DNA of 35,719 nt from Streptomyces sp. LS1784. GTDB taxonomy: Bacteria > Actinomycetota > Actinomycetes > Streptomycetales > Streptomycetaceae. Shown piece after piece: positions 21,845 to 29,505 of this stretch (positions within the stretch are counted from its first letter, which is position 1; each line of letters opens with the position of its first letter). The stretch is taken from contig NZ_JAHSQD010000026.1 in the NCBI RefSeq assembly GCF_020103755.1, positions 1 through 35,719 of the forward strand. Reading direction: 5' to 3'. Below the pieces are notes generated by a model. That model worked only from the letters and a program-made list of their open reading frames with translations, did not search any database and was not told the DNA's origin. A program made the translations under genes and the position numbers.

Positions 21845-23187
21845 TGACCACCATCGCGCCCCCGCTCGTCCAGGACGACCTGGACGACCCGTTCGCCCGC
21901 GCCGAGCCGAACGACCTGGCCGCCGAGCAGGCCCTGGTCGGTGCCGTCCCGCTCGCCCGCGACCCCCGCCGCCTGCTCCGCGACCTCCACCTCACCGACA
22001 GCGACTTCTACCGCGGCGCCCACGCCACCATCTACACCGCGTACAGCACACTCGTCGAGGCCGGCCAACCCATCGACCCCATCACCGTGGCCAACCGCCT
22101 CCAGGCCCAAGGCGATCTCATCCGCGTCGGCGGCCCCGGCTACCTCCACACCTGCATCCAGGCCGCCGAGCGCGGCGCGAACCCCGAGTGGCTCGCCGAC
22201 CACCTCCGAGCCCTTGCCCTGCGCCGCGAACTCATCCGGGCCGGACGCGACCTGATCGACGCCGCCTTCGACCCCACCGGCGGAGACGAGGCCGCCGCCG
22301 AGCTCGCCGAGCAGGCGGTCACCCGGGCCCGCACCGTCCGCGACGCCGGCCGCGCCATCCAGGACCAGCCCGTCGAGGACATCCACGACCACATCTCCCA
22401 CCCGGACGAGGGCTACGACTGGGTGCTGCCCGGCCTCCTCGAGCACACCGACCGCGTGGTGTGGACGGCGGGCGAGGGCGGCGGCAAGAGCGTGCTGCAA
22501 CGTCAGCTTGCCGTCACCGCCGCGGCTGGCGTGCTCCCATTCGGCGGGGAGCCCAACGCTCTCGGCCCGCAGCGCGTGCTCGTCCTCGACTGCGAGAACA
22601 GCGCCCGGCAGTCCCGCCGCCACTACCGCGCCCTCATGAACGTCGCCGAGCGTCAGCGCACCCCCGTCCGCCGCGGCCAGCTCCACATCGACCTCCGCCC
22701 CGAAGGCGTCGACCTCACCCGCCCCGACGGCCGCGCCTGGCTGATGCGCCGCGTCGAAGCCACGATGCCCGACCTGCTGATCGTCGGCCCGATCTACCGC
22801 CTGCACGCCGGCGACCCCAACTCGGAGGAGCTCGCCCGCAAGGTCACCGTCGTCCTTGACGAGGCCCGGGCAACCGCAGGGTGCGCGCTCTCCCTCGAGG
22901 CCCACTCCCCGCAGGGCGGCGCGATGGGCCCGCGCGCCCTCCGCCCCGTCGGGTCGTCGCTGTGGCTGCGCTGGCCGGAGTTCGGCTACGGCCTGCGCCC
23001 CGTCGAGGACGAACGCACCGCCGACGAAGACCGCGGCCGCCGGGTCATCCCCTGGCGCGGCGCCCGCGACGAACGTCAGTGGCCCGTCTTCATCTGCCAG
23101 GGCGCCGAGGGCGGTTGGCCCTGGCGCGCCTACCGACCCATCGACACCGGCGTCACCGGCTACTCACCCACCGGAGCACTCTCGTGA
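21844..23187 (+). CDS. DnaB-N/RepA-type replicative helicase, 447 aa
   Basis: The ATG overlaps the initiator stop. Residues 20-135 match the DnaB N-terminal domain (AAEQALVGAVPLARDPRRLL, FYRGAHATIYTAYSTLVEAG). Residues 190-400 form a RecA-like ATPase more like RepA/AAA_25 than DnaB: Walker A is GEGGGKS (210-216), QRVLVLDCENSARQSRRHYR is the next motif, and PDLLIVGPIYRLHAGD is Walker B. EAHSPQGGAMGPRALRPVGS fits the RepA switch region. It probably unwinds the phage origin together with the initiator. The stop overlaps the next GTG. Confidence 0.84.
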   Translation: MTTIAPPLVQDDLDDPFARAEPNDLAAEQALVGAVPLARDPRRLLRDLHLTDSDFYRGAHATIYTAYSTLVEAGQPIDPITVANRLQAQGDLIRVGGPGYLHTCIQAAERGANPEWLADHLRALALRRELIRAGRDLIDAAFDPTGGDEAAAELAEQAVTRARTVRDAGRAIQDQPVEDIHDHISHPDEGYDWVLPGLLEHTDRVVWTAGEGGGKSVLQRQLAVTAAAGVLPFGGEPNALGPQRVLVLDCENSARQSRRHYRALMNVAERQRTPVRRGQLHIDLRPEGVDLTRPDGRAWLMRRVEATMPDLLIVGPIYRLHAGDPNSEELARKVTVVLDEARATAGCALSLEAHSPQGGAMGPRALRPVGSSLWLRWPEFGYGLRPVEDERTADEDRGRRVIPWRGARDERQWPVFICQGAEGGWPWRAYRPIDTGVTGYSPTGALS

Positions 23188-23594
23188 CCTTCACCTTCCG
23201 CCAGTGGCTCGACCAGCAGCACACCCCGGCCCGCCTGGACGGCCCGACCGTCGGAACCATCCACGGCCCCAGCTTCCTGCGCCGCCTCTCCAAGCTGGTC
23301 ACCGAGCCCTGGGACAGCCCCTCCACTCTCCTCGCTCACCTTGGCCCCGACGAGGAGTGGCCGACCGAACTCACGGCCGACACCCGCGAGCACTACAACG
23401 CCGCCTTCCGCGAGAGCGTCGGGCCCCGCATCGGGCCCGAACACAGCCCGGCCTTCGAGCGGACCCTCTGGTCCCGCCGCATCGGCAACGACCAGTACCT
23501 GTTCAGCGCGCGGCCGGACTGCCTCGAGGTCTTCCGAATCCCCGAGGACACCCCGCCCCAGCGCATCCACACCTTCCAGAAGGAGACCATCTGA
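23184..23594 (+). CDS. Hypothetical phage protein, 136 aa
   Basis: GTGA overlap with the helicase and TGATG overlap with the SSB gene place it within the replication operon. It starts VTFTFRQWLDQQH and contains VTEPWDSPSTLLAHLGPDEE and FERTLWSRRIGNDQYLFSAR. It is soluble, acidic in the middle and lacks cysteines apart from one near the C-terminus. No family is recognised; location suggests a replication accessory role. Confidence 0.7.
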   Translation: MTFTFRQWLDQQHTPARLDGPTVGTIHGPSFLRRLSKLVTEPWDSPSTLLAHLGPDEEWPTELTADTREHYNAAFRESVGPRIGPEHSPAFERTLWSRRIGNDQYLFSARPDCLEVFRIPEDTPPQRIHTFQKETI

Positions 23595-24082
23595 TGCCTC
23601 TGCCCACCATGACCGGCGTCGGCCGCGTCGTCGCCGACCCCGAGCTCCGCTTCACCCCCAACGGCGCCGCTGTCACCCGCGTCCGCCTCGTCTTCCAGAA
23701 CCGCCGCCTCAACCAGCAGACCCAGCAGTGGGAGGACGGCGACACCCTCTGGATCGACGGCACCGCCTGGAACCAGCTCGCCGAACACGTCGCCGAGACC
23801 CTCACCCAGGGCATGGAAGTCCTCGTCACCGGCGAGCCCCGCACCGAATCCTGGGAGAAAGACGGCCAGAAGCACTCCCGGGTCTCGCTGACAATCCGGT
23901 CGATCGGCCCATCGCTGGCGTTCGCCACCGCGAAGGTGCAGAAGGCCCAGCGCGACAGCCAGCAGGGCGGCAACCAGGGCAACCGCCAGCAGTCCGCCCA
24001 GCGCCCCCAGCAGGCCCACCAGCAGCCCCAGAACGACCCCTGGGCCTCCGACACCGGCCACGGCACCGAACCCCCGTTCTAA
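23594..24082 (+). CDS. ssb: Single-stranded DNA-binding protein, 162 aa
   Basis: A classic SSB: the OB-fold starts at GVGRVVADPELRFTPNG, continues through TRVRLVFQNRR, LWIDGTAWNQLAEHVAETL and MEVLVTGEPRTESWEKDGQK. A Gln/Asn-rich disordered tail follows, ending EPPF, the variant of the DDxPF tip that recruits partner proteins. It is the last gene of the coupled replication operon, and a strong hairpin follows 10 bases after the stop. Confidence 0.93.
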   Translation: MPLPTMTGVGRVVADPELRFTPNGAAVTRVRLVFQNRRLNQQTQQWEDGDTLWIDGTAWNQLAEHVAETLTQGMEVLVTGEPRTESWEKDGQKHSRVSLTIRSIGPSLAFATAKVQKAQRDSQQGGNQGNRQQSAQRPQQAHQQPQNDPWASDTGHGTEPPF

Positions 24083-24091
24083 CCCCCGCCT

Positions 24092-24119
24092 GCCGCCGGG
24101 GACACCTGTCCCCGGCGGC
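24092..24119. terminator. Hairpin terminator after ssb
   Basis: GCCGCCGGGGACA (24092-24104) pairs perfectly with TGTCCCCGGCGGC (24107-24119). The symmetric centre means the real loop is larger than the two-base gap. It probably ends the replication operon. Confidence 0.75.
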
Positions 24120-24156
24120 GCCGGCCCGCACCCACTACGAAGCCGAGGAGCCCGCC

Positions 24157-24360
24157 ATGGCCCAGCCCGCCGACCACAACCCCGACACGTGCATGGGCAT
24201 CTGCTGCGGTACCTGCGCCCACTGCGGCCGCCAGTTCGACCCCGACGACACCCGGCACGACGGCAACGCCCGCCACCACCTCAGCGACTTCTGCCGCGCC
24301 TGCGTCGACCGATGCCACGACAACGACAGCGCCGACCACCGCTGCGTCATCTGCGCCTGA
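24157..24360 (+). CDS. Small Cys/His-rich zinc-binding protein, 67 aa
   Basis: The ATG at 24157 follows GAGGAG. Of 67 residues, ten are Cys and seven His. GICCGTCAHCGRQFDPDD and FCRACVDRCHDND, with a final RCVICA, form at least one and probably two zinc sites like small treble-clef fingers. It may bind nucleic acid or a host protein; the family is not known to me. Confidence 0.68.
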   Translation: MAQPADHNPDTCMGICCGTCAHCGRQFDPDDTRHDGNARHHLSDFCRACVDRCHDNDSADHRCVICA

Positions 24361-24371
24361 GAGGACATCCA

Positions 24372-24647
24372 ATGAGCCAGCCCACCGCCCGCGAGCAGCT
24401 GCTGAACGCCCTGTGCGACCCCACCGAGTACGACGCCGACGTCCTCGGCCTGCCCGAGCACGAGGCCTCGCACCTGCTCGACGCCTACCGCACCGAGGTC
24501 CGGGAACAAGTCGCTCAGGAGATCGATGCGGCTTGGCAGCGCTCACGCACCGAACACCCCGATGAGCCCGCCATGCTCATCCGCCGCCTTGGCCTCGCCC
24601 AGGCTGCCCGCGTTGCCCGCAGCGAGCCCGCTGGCGGTGCCCGGTGA
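24372..24647 (+). CDS. Hypothetical phage protein, 91 aa
   Basis: The ATG at 24372 follows GAGAGGAC. The product is helical and acidic (REQLLNALCDPTEYDADVLG, EASHLLDAYRTEVREQVAQE). It has no membrane part and no recognised domain. The stop overlaps the GTG of the next gene. Confidence 0.62.
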   Translation: MSQPTAREQLLNALCDPTEYDADVLGLPEHEASHLLDAYRTEVREQVAQEIDAAWQRSRTEHPDEPAMLIRRLGLAQAARVARSEPAGGAR

Positions 24648-24946
24648 CCGACACCCCGACACCCGCCAGCCTTGCCGAGCGCATCGTCCAGGGCCTGCTT
24701 GCCGCCGCCTACTCGTGCGACGGCACCGACTGCCGAGCTACCGAGGACGAGTGCGAGGCCGCTCACCCGGTCCGCCGGCCCGAGCCATGGCGTCACGTCG
24801 TCCGGATCGACGGAAGTCCCGAAGGGCTCGCCGCCGCCGTGCTGGCCGTGGTGCAGCCCGAGTTCGACGCCTACGAGACCGCAATGCGACGCCTCCAACA
24901 GCAGCTCCAGGACCAGGGCGCCGCCGCCCGCGACACGACCAGCTGA
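24644..24946 (+). CDS. Hypothetical phage protein, 100 aa
   Basis: The GTG overlaps the previous stop. It begins VTDTPTPASLAERIVQGLLA, has a short Cys-containing loop (YSCDGTDCRATEDECEAAHP) that could bind a metal, and ends in a helix (DAYETAMRRLQQQLQDQGAA) likely to form a coiled coil. The family is unknown. Confidence 0.62.
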   Translation: MTDTPTPASLAERIVQGLLAAAYSCDGTDCRATEDECEAAHPVRRPEPWRHVVRIDGSPEGLAAAVLAVVQPEFDAYETAMRRLQQQLQDQGAAARDTTS

Positions 24947-24955
24947 GGACCCGCC

Positions 24956-26104
24956 ATGACCAGTCGGCCGCACGGCTTCACCCGCTACGTCACCGACGGC
25001 TGCCGCTGCAACACCTGCGGATGGGCCCGCCATCAGTACCAGGTGCGGATCGACGCCCTCAAGGCCAACGGTCAGTGGCAGCCCTACATCGACGCAGCAC
25101 CCGCCCGCGCCCACCTCCAACAGCTCCAGGCCCAGGGACTCGGGCTCCGCCGGATCCAGGAACTCAGCGGCATCGACCGGCCCAGTCTGCAAAGGATCCT
25201 GCACGGTGACCGAACCACGGTCCGGCCGGCCACCGCCCGAGCCATCCTCAGAACCCGCCCCACCCTCGACGACTACGCACCGGCCGCCGTCATCGACGCC
25301 ACCGGCACTACTCGCCGACTGCAAGCCCTCGTCGCTGCTGGCTGGCCGTACGCCTACCTGGCCGACCGGCTCGGCCGAACCCGCGGCAACTTTTCGTCGC
25401 TACTGCGACGGGCCCGCGTCCAGGCACACACCGCCCGCGCGGTACGCGACCTGTACGACGAGCTGTGGCTGACCGACCCTACCGACCACGGCACCGACCC
25501 GGCCGCCACAGCCAACGCCCGAACCCGCGCGGAGTCCTACGGATGGGCACCGCCCGGGGCGTGGGACGAGGACGAGATCGACGACCCCGACGCCGCGCCG
25601 GACTGGACCGGAGTCTGCGGAACCCCACCCGGCTACTGGACCCACCTGCGCATGGGCACCCCAACGTGCCCGCGCTGCCGCGCCGCGATCGCCGCCCACA
25701 AAGCCGAGCGCAAGGCCACGGCTGCCTCACCCCCTGACGCCCGACGCCGCCCGCAACCCCGCAGGCGGCCCAACCCGAGGAGACCACCGACATGGGCATC
25801 TGGAACAGCGCCGTCCTACTGTACGGCGTCCCCCTCCCTGACAACCACGACGCCGCCGGCTGGCAGGGCGAGGAGCTCCGCGACAGCATCCTCAACCACC
25901 ACGACGGCATCGGGCATACCTCCGCCGGCCCGTACGACCGCCACACCACCTACCTCTGCACCGACTACGCCGACGCGGACATGGGCGAGACCGAGACCCT
26001 CGCCCCCTTCGACCCGGCCGGGCAGGCCGAGCGCGACGCGCGCCTGCACCACGCCTGCCTGGAACTCGACTACGCCGACCACCCCGAGCCGACCTGGCAT
26101 CTGA
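24956..26104 (+). CDS. Zinc-finger/HTH phage protein, probably frameshifted near 25730
   Basis: The open frame starts at the ATG at 24956 (GAGGAC upstream). The first part has DGCRCNTCGWARHQYQ, a C-x-C-x-x-C site, then two helix-turn-helix-like segments (QAQGLGLRRIQELSGIDRPS and WPYAYLADRLGRTRGNFSS). A third Cys-containing part ends CPRCRAAIAAHKAERKAT. After about residue 258 the sequence becomes low-complexity Pro/Arg/Thr because the frame runs through the next gene (25792-26121) in a different frame. A TGA lies out of frame at 25735-25737 right after a run of five Cs; one more C would end the protein at about 260 aa before the next gene. I take 24956 to about 25738 as the real gene. Confidence 0.6.
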   Translation: MTSRPHGFTRYVTDGCRCNTCGWARHQYQVRIDALKANGQWQPYIDAAPARAHLQQLQAQGLGLRRIQELSGIDRPSLQRILHGDRTTVRPATARAILRTRPTLDDYAPAAVIDATGTTRRLQALVAAGWPYAYLADRLGRTRGNFSSLLRRARVQAHTARAVRDLYDELWLTDPTDHGTDPAATANARTRAESYGWAPPGAWDEDEIDDPDAAPDWTGVCGTPPGYWTHLRMGTPTCPRCRAAIAAHKAERKATAASPPDARRRPQPRRRPNPRRPPTWASGTAPSYCTASPSLTTTTPPAGRARSSATASSTTTTASGIPPPARTTATPPTSAPTTPTRTWARPRPSPPSTRPGRPSATRACTTPAWNSTTPTTPSRPGI

Positions 26105-26121
26105 TCGCCAGCCAAAGCTGA
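25792..26121 (+). CDS. Hypothetical phage protein, 109 aa
   Basis: AGGAGA lies upstream of the ATG. The product begins MGIWNSAVLLYGVPLPDNHD and has DYADADMGETETLAPFDPAG and a C-terminal HHACLELDYADHPEPTWHLI. Codon use has strong third-position GC in this frame, unlike the overlapping frame of the previous gene, so this one is real. Acidic, soluble, no recognised domain. Confidence 0.7.
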   Translation: MGIWNSAVLLYGVPLPDNHDAAGWQGEELRDSILNHHDGIGHTSAGPYDRHTTYLCTDYADADMGETETLAPFDPAGQAERDARLHHACLELDYADHPEPTWHLIASQS

Positions 26122-26181
26122 CCCACCCGCCCAGGCCTGCCGCCCACCCCGCGGCAAGCCACCGACCTCCGAGGAGGCCAC

Positions 26182-26346
26182 GTGGCCCTCATCGTTCTCG
26201 CCGTCTGCGGCCCGGCCTCCATCGTCGCGATCTACTGGCTCGGCGCCATCAGGGGCGAGCGCACTGAAGCCGAGCAGGCCGAGGCCGAGCAGGACCGGGT
26301 CGACGCCGAGTTCATCCGCATCATCACCGCCCTGGAGCGCCAATGA
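26182..26346 (+). CDS. Single-pass small membrane protein, 54 aa
   Basis: GAGGAGG precedes the GTG at 26182. The N-terminal half is a hydrophobic segment (VALIVLAVCGPASIVAIYWL) and the C-terminal half a charged helix (EQAEAEQDRVDAEFIRIITA). The stop overlaps the next ATG. The role is unknown. Confidence 0.62.
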   Translation: MALIVLAVCGPASIVAIYWLGAIRGERTEAEQAEAEQDRVDAEFIRIITALERQ

Positions 26347-26501
26347 CCACCGAGCACACACCACGTCCCGGCCGCACCTGGGAGACCACCACCGCCCGAG
26401 CCGAGACCGTCGTCCCCGATGGTGCACCCGCCCCCAGGCCGAATCGCGCCGCACGCCGGGCCCTTACCCGCGACAAGAGGAAGAACGACCGCACCAGCTG
26501 A
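26343..26501 (+). CDS. Small basic phage protein, 52 aa
   Basis: The ATG overlaps the previous stop. The product is polar, with a basic tail (NRAARRALTRDKRKNDRTS) and no hydrophobic core, probably disordered or nucleic-acid binding. No family is recognised. Confidence 0.5.
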   Translation: MTTEHTPRPGRTWETTTARAETVVPDGAPAPRPNRAARRALTRDKRKNDRTS

Positions 26502-26566
26502 CCCCCGCAGAGACCGGTCCCGCCGCCGCCCGCCACCACCCCGCCTGACGCACCTGGAGCCACATC

Positions 26567-27292
26567 ATGACCAGCACCGCCCACACCGACCTCACCCACA
26601 TCGCTGCCAACTGGCCCGCGCTGCGCGAGCTCCTGGAGGCCCGCACACCCTCGACCTGGCCGCCGGTCATGGGCCTCCAGCACATCGACCAGGACGAGGA
26701 CCAGCTGGCCGCCGCCAACCAGGCCGCCGCAGTCGAGCGCGCCGAGCGGACCGCCGTCGCCCCTGGCGAGCGACCGGCTCCGCTCCGGGTCTCGATCCTG
26801 GACACCATCACCGAGCTGGACGCCGAACTCGTGGCCCTGGCCGACGAGATCGCCAGCTCTGTGCAGCGGCCCGCGTTCACCACCCGGTTCGCCTCGGCGG
26901 CCCCGAACGACGACGTGGCGCGCTCGCTCGCCCTCATGGGCCTCAAGGACCAGCAGGACAGCCGCCGGTGGCGTTTCAACATGGCCCACCGAGACGGCGC
27001 CCGGGCAGCTACCTGGCTCGCTGCCCGCGTCGAGGGCCAGGACGGCCCGTTCCGGCCTCTCTCGGACAACCAGCGGGCCCGCATCGCCACCGTGGCCGCT
27101 GCCATCCGACGCCGCCTCGACCAGGCGCTCGGAGACACCCAGGACGTCACCCGCACCCACCTCCACGTCAAGTGCGGCTGCGGCAGCGCCCTGGAGATGC
27201 TCACCGGCTCCGGCGAGCCCCACATCATCTGCCGTCACTGCGGCACACACGCCAGCATGTTCGCTCTGCTCGACGGCCTTGACGCCGCCTGA
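26567..27292 (+). CDS. Phage protein with C-terminal zinc finger, 241 aa
   Basis: The ATG follows a weak CTGGAG. The N-terminal 190 residues are helical (ANWPALRELLEARTPSTWPP, ILDTITELDAELVALADEIA). The last part has VKCGCGSALEM and IICRHCGTHAS, a four-cysteine rubredoxin-like zinc knuckle. Proteins with this layout are common hypothetical products of actinophages; no function is assigned. A hairpin terminator follows 16 bases after the stop. Confidence 0.75.
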   Translation: MTSTAHTDLTHIAANWPALRELLEARTPSTWPPVMGLQHIDQDEDQLAAANQAAAVERAERTAVAPGERPAPLRVSILDTITELDAELVALADEIASSVQRPAFTTRFASAAPNDDVARSLALMGLKDQQDSRRWRFNMAHRDGARAATWLAARVEGQDGPFRPLSDNQRARIATVAAAIRRRLDQALGDTQDVTRTHLHVKCGCGSALEMLTGSGEPHIICRHCGTHASMFALLDGLDAA

Positions 27293-27307
27293 CACCAACC
27301 CATCCAT

Positions 27308-27340
27308 GAGGGCGCTCACACCCTGCCCGTGAGCGCCCTC
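27308..27340 (+). terminator. Hairpin terminator
   Basis: GAGGGCGCTCAC (27308-27319) and GTGAGCGCCCTC (27329-27340) pair over 12 bp with a 9-base loop, between two rightward genes. Confidence 0.72.
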
Positions 27341-27360
27341 ACCCACCGGAGACCACCACC

Positions 27361-27933
27361 ATGAGCACCCTCACCATCGGCGCCTGGCACACCGCCGAAC
27401 TCCACGGCATCGCCGGCCCCTGGGTCATCCACGGATACGCCACCATCTGGGACCTCACCACCGGACCCGACGGCACCCAGTGCGCGACCGTCGAAGTCAG
27501 CACCCCCGGCAGCCGCGACCACGGCCCCCACTACGCCTACGCCACCGGGCTCATGAGCGCGCTCACCGACGACCGGATCGAGCTCATGAGCATCGTCACC
27601 CCGCAGCCCGGGCCGAGCCGGATCGTCCTTGGCGCCGAGCCCGAGTGCCTCCTCGGCGACGCCGATGCCGAGCACCACCAGGCCCGCGCCGTGAGCATCC
27701 TCACGGAGTGGCAGCCACTCCCGGATGGTGACGGCCCGCTCGGCGTGAGCGCGCTCTCGTGGCTCGCCCGAGCCGTCCAACGCGCCGACGACAGCCGGGC
27801 CGCCGGAGCCGACCGAGACCGGCTCGTCCTCCGCCTCGACGCCGGCGGGGTCCCCCGCGACCTCATCGCCCGCACCATCGGCCGCGACCCATCCCGCATT
27901 GCCCAGCTCCGCCGCCGTCAGACAGCTGCTTGA
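27361..27933 (+). CDS. Phage protein with C-terminal HTH-like segment, 190 aa
   Basis: The ATG follows GGAGACC. The N-terminal half is beta-rich (IGAWHTAELHGIAGPWVIHG, TQCATVEVSTPGS). The C-terminal 35 residues (LRLDAGGVPRDLIARTIGRD, PSRIAQLRRRQ) have a helix-turn-helix pattern as in terminase small subunits or resolvase tails. It may be a DNA-binding regulator; the family is unknown to me. Confidence 0.68.
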   Translation: MSTLTIGAWHTAELHGIAGPWVIHGYATIWDLTTGPDGTQCATVEVSTPGSRDHGPHYAYATGLMSALTDDRIELMSIVTPQPGPSRIVLGAEPECLLGDADAEHHQARAVSILTEWQPLPDGDGPLGVSALSWLARAVQRADDSRAAGADRDRLVLRLDAGGVPRDLIARTIGRDPSRIAQLRRRQTAA

Positions 27934-27995
27934 CGCCCCGGGGGCCTGTGATCCACACTGGCCCCAAGTCCGGCGTGCCCGGACACAGAAGCCAC

Positions 27996-28033
27996 CCGAG
28001 AGCCCCGCAGGCCACATGCCGCGGGGCTCTCGG
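27996..28033 (+). terminator. Hairpin terminator
   Basis: CCGAGAGCCCCGC (27996-28008) pairs perfectly with GCGGGGCTCTCGG (28021-28033), 13 bp. A smaller hairpin GTCCGG/CCGGAC lies just upstream (27968-27984). Both sit in the 122-base gap between two genes. Confidence 0.72.
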
Positions 28034-28055
28034 CATTCCCAGAGCGGGAGGCACC

Positions 28056-28355
28056 ATGCAGACGCCCAGCATCGGCCGGGTCGTCCACTACCACTCCCAC
28101 GGCAGCCCCGTGCAGGACGACGGAACCCAGCGCTACCACTCCGAGCCGCGCGCTGCGATCATCACTGCCGTCCCCGACTACCTGGAGCACGAGCCCTACG
28201 ACGGCTGCCCCAACGGCAAGCGCGACATCAACGGCACCCCCATCTGGAGAGCCAGCCTCGCGGTCCTCAACCCGACCGGCATGTTCTTCAACGAGAACGT
28301 CCCGTACGCCGAGGAACCGACCCCCGGATGCTGGTCCTGGCCGCCGCGCTCATGA
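28056..28355 (+). CDS. Hypothetical phage protein, 99 aa
   Basis: GGGAGG precedes the ATG at 28056. The product begins MQTPSIGRVVHYHSHGSPVQ and reads like a small beta-barrel (RAAIITAVPDYLEHEP, IWRASLAVLNPTGMFFNENV) ending GCWSWPPRS. Such V-H-Y or V-x-Y-W starts and final C-x-W-x-x are recurrent in short phage and actinobacterial proteins annotated only as hypothetical. The stop overlaps the next ATG. Confidence 0.72.
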   Translation: MQTPSIGRVVHYHSHGSPVQDDGTQRYHSEPRAAIITAVPDYLEHEPYDGCPNGKRDINGTPIWRASLAVLNPTGMFFNENVPYAEEPTPGCWSWPPRS

Positions 28356-28528
28356 GCGCGACCATGGAGATCCCGGTTCACCTGCGCGTGGGCGACGGCC
28401 CGGAGTTCCACCTCGGCACCATCGAGGCCGAGCTGGGTGAGGCCGGCATCGACGTGCGGGAGCTACTCGCCGAGTTCCTGGTGGGCGTCGCCGCAGTGGT
28501 GCGAAGCACGGCCGCCCCCCAGGGGTAG
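28352..28528 (+). CDS. Small hypothetical phage protein, 58 aa
   Basis: ATGA overlap with the preceding gene. The product begins MSATMEIPVHLRVGDG and ends in an amphipathic helix (LLAEFLVGVAAVVRSTAA). It lies four bases before the HNH gene. No family is recognised. Confidence 0.6.
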   Translation: MSATMEIPVHLRVGDGPEFHLGTIEAELGEAGIDVRELLAEFLVGVAAVVRSTAAPQG

Positions 28529-28532
28529 ACCG

Positions 28533-28919
28533 GTGCCCACCCGCCCCCCGTCCCGGTGCACTGACCCCCAGTGCCCCAACCTCGCCACCCAGCGCGGCCG
28601 GTGTGACCAACACCAGCCCACGCCCTGGGCTGGCCGCGCCGACAAGGCTGTGCGGTACGGCATGAGCTCCGGCCGGTGGCGCTCCCTCAAAGCCCGCGTC
28701 TCCCGGCGTGACCACGGCTGCTGCTACCGGTGCGGCGACGAGGACGAGGGCGAGCACGTCCTGGACCACATCATCCCGATCTCCGAGGGCGGGTCACCCG
28801 ACGACCTCGACAACCTCGGCCTGCTGTGCCCGACCTGCGACGCCGCCAAGAGCGCCGACGAGGCACTACGAGGCAACGAGCGGCGCCTGGAGCGCGCCCG
28901 GGCCGCACGAGGCCGCTGA
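28533..28919 (+). CDS. HNH endonuclease, 128 aa
   Basis: An N-terminal zinc-binding part (RCTDPQCPNLATQRGRCDQH), then CCYRCGDEDEGEHVLDHIIP and ISEGGSPDDLDNLGLLCPTC. D-H as the catalytic pair, N in DDLDNL and two C-x-x-C zinc pairs give a complete HNH motif. HNH proteins encoded directly before the terminases are required for DNA packaging in many cos-type phages such as HK97. The GTG at 28533 is the best start in the frame, although its ribosome site (AGGGG) is weak. Confidence 0.9.
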   Translation: MPTRPPSRCTDPQCPNLATQRGRCDQHQPTPWAGRADKAVRYGMSSGRWRSLKARVSRRDHGCCYRCGDEDEGEHVLDHIIPISEGGSPDDLDNLGLLCPTCDAAKSADEALRGNERRLERARAARGR

Positions 28920-29049
28920 CCGGCCGCCACGGCCCGACCAGGGGAGTCCCTGGGGGTAGGGGTGTCCAGATCACAGCGGGTCGGTCCCCGGGCCCCGCCG
29001 CGGTTAACTCCGCACACGTCTGCACAGAATGACGAAGGGGGGTCCACCT
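28920..29049. other. Non-coding gap before the terminases, candidate cos region
   Basis: This 130-base gap separates HNH from the small terminase. It has a hairpin CCAGGG/CCCTGG (28938-28953), a G-rich stretch, and GGTCGGTCCCCGGGCCCC followed by CGCCGCGGTTAAC (about 28979-29008). In cos phages with an HNH gene the cleaved end usually lies here, but the exact site is not visible. Confidence 0.3.
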
Positions 29050-29505
29050 ATGGGCAGGACCGCCCAGCCCGCCGCCCTGCGCCTGCTCAAGGGCCGCGGT
29101 GACGGCAAGGACTCCGCCGGCCGTCCGGTCAACCAGGGGCCGGCCTTCGTCCGCGTGCCCCCGAACCCGCCGACCTGGCTGACCCGTGAGGCCGCCGCCG
29201 AGTGGAAGCGGGTCGTCCCTGGCCTGGCCCGGCTCGGCCTGCTCAAGCCTGAGGACCGGGCTGCGCTCGCCTCGTACTGCGAGGCCTGGTCGGTGTTCGT
29301 GGAGGCCACGCAGGTGCTCAAGGTCGAGGGTCTGACGATCGAGGCGAAGCAGGGCCTGCTGCCTCACCCGGCGGTCGGGATCCAGCGCGCCGCCGGCCGC
29401 GAGTTGAGGAGCTGGGCCGCGCACTTTGGGCTGACTCCCTCGACCGAGCAGGCCTTGGCGAGGGGGGCCGATGACGCGGCGGACGAGGACAACCCCTTCT
29501 CCTGA
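29050..29505 (+). CDS. terS: Terminase small subunit, P27 family, 151 aa
   Basis: I chose the ATG at 29050 because MGRTAQPAALRLLKG is the typical P27 start (M-G-R-P-A-K-P-T-x-L-K-L-L) and a G-rich ribosome site precedes it; an ATG at 29029 in the same frame is possible. AAAEWKRVVPGLARLGLLKP, EDRAALASYCEAW and LRSWAAHFGLTPS are the conserved helices. It recognises the phage DNA end and hands it to the large subunit. The last 35 bases overlap the large terminase gene. Confidence 0.9.
   Translation: MGRTAQPAALRLLKGRGDGKDSAGRPVNQGPAFVRVPPNPPTWLTREAAAEWKRVVPGLARLGLLKPEDRAALASYCEAWSVFVEATQVLKVEGLTIEAKQGLLPHPAVGIQRAAGRELRSWAAHFGLTPSTEQALARGADDAADEDNPFS

Noticed and set aside
29029..29049. Earlier ATG for the small terminase
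   Set aside because: The extra seven residues do not match the P27 start, and the G-run ribosome site serves the ATG at 29050 better.
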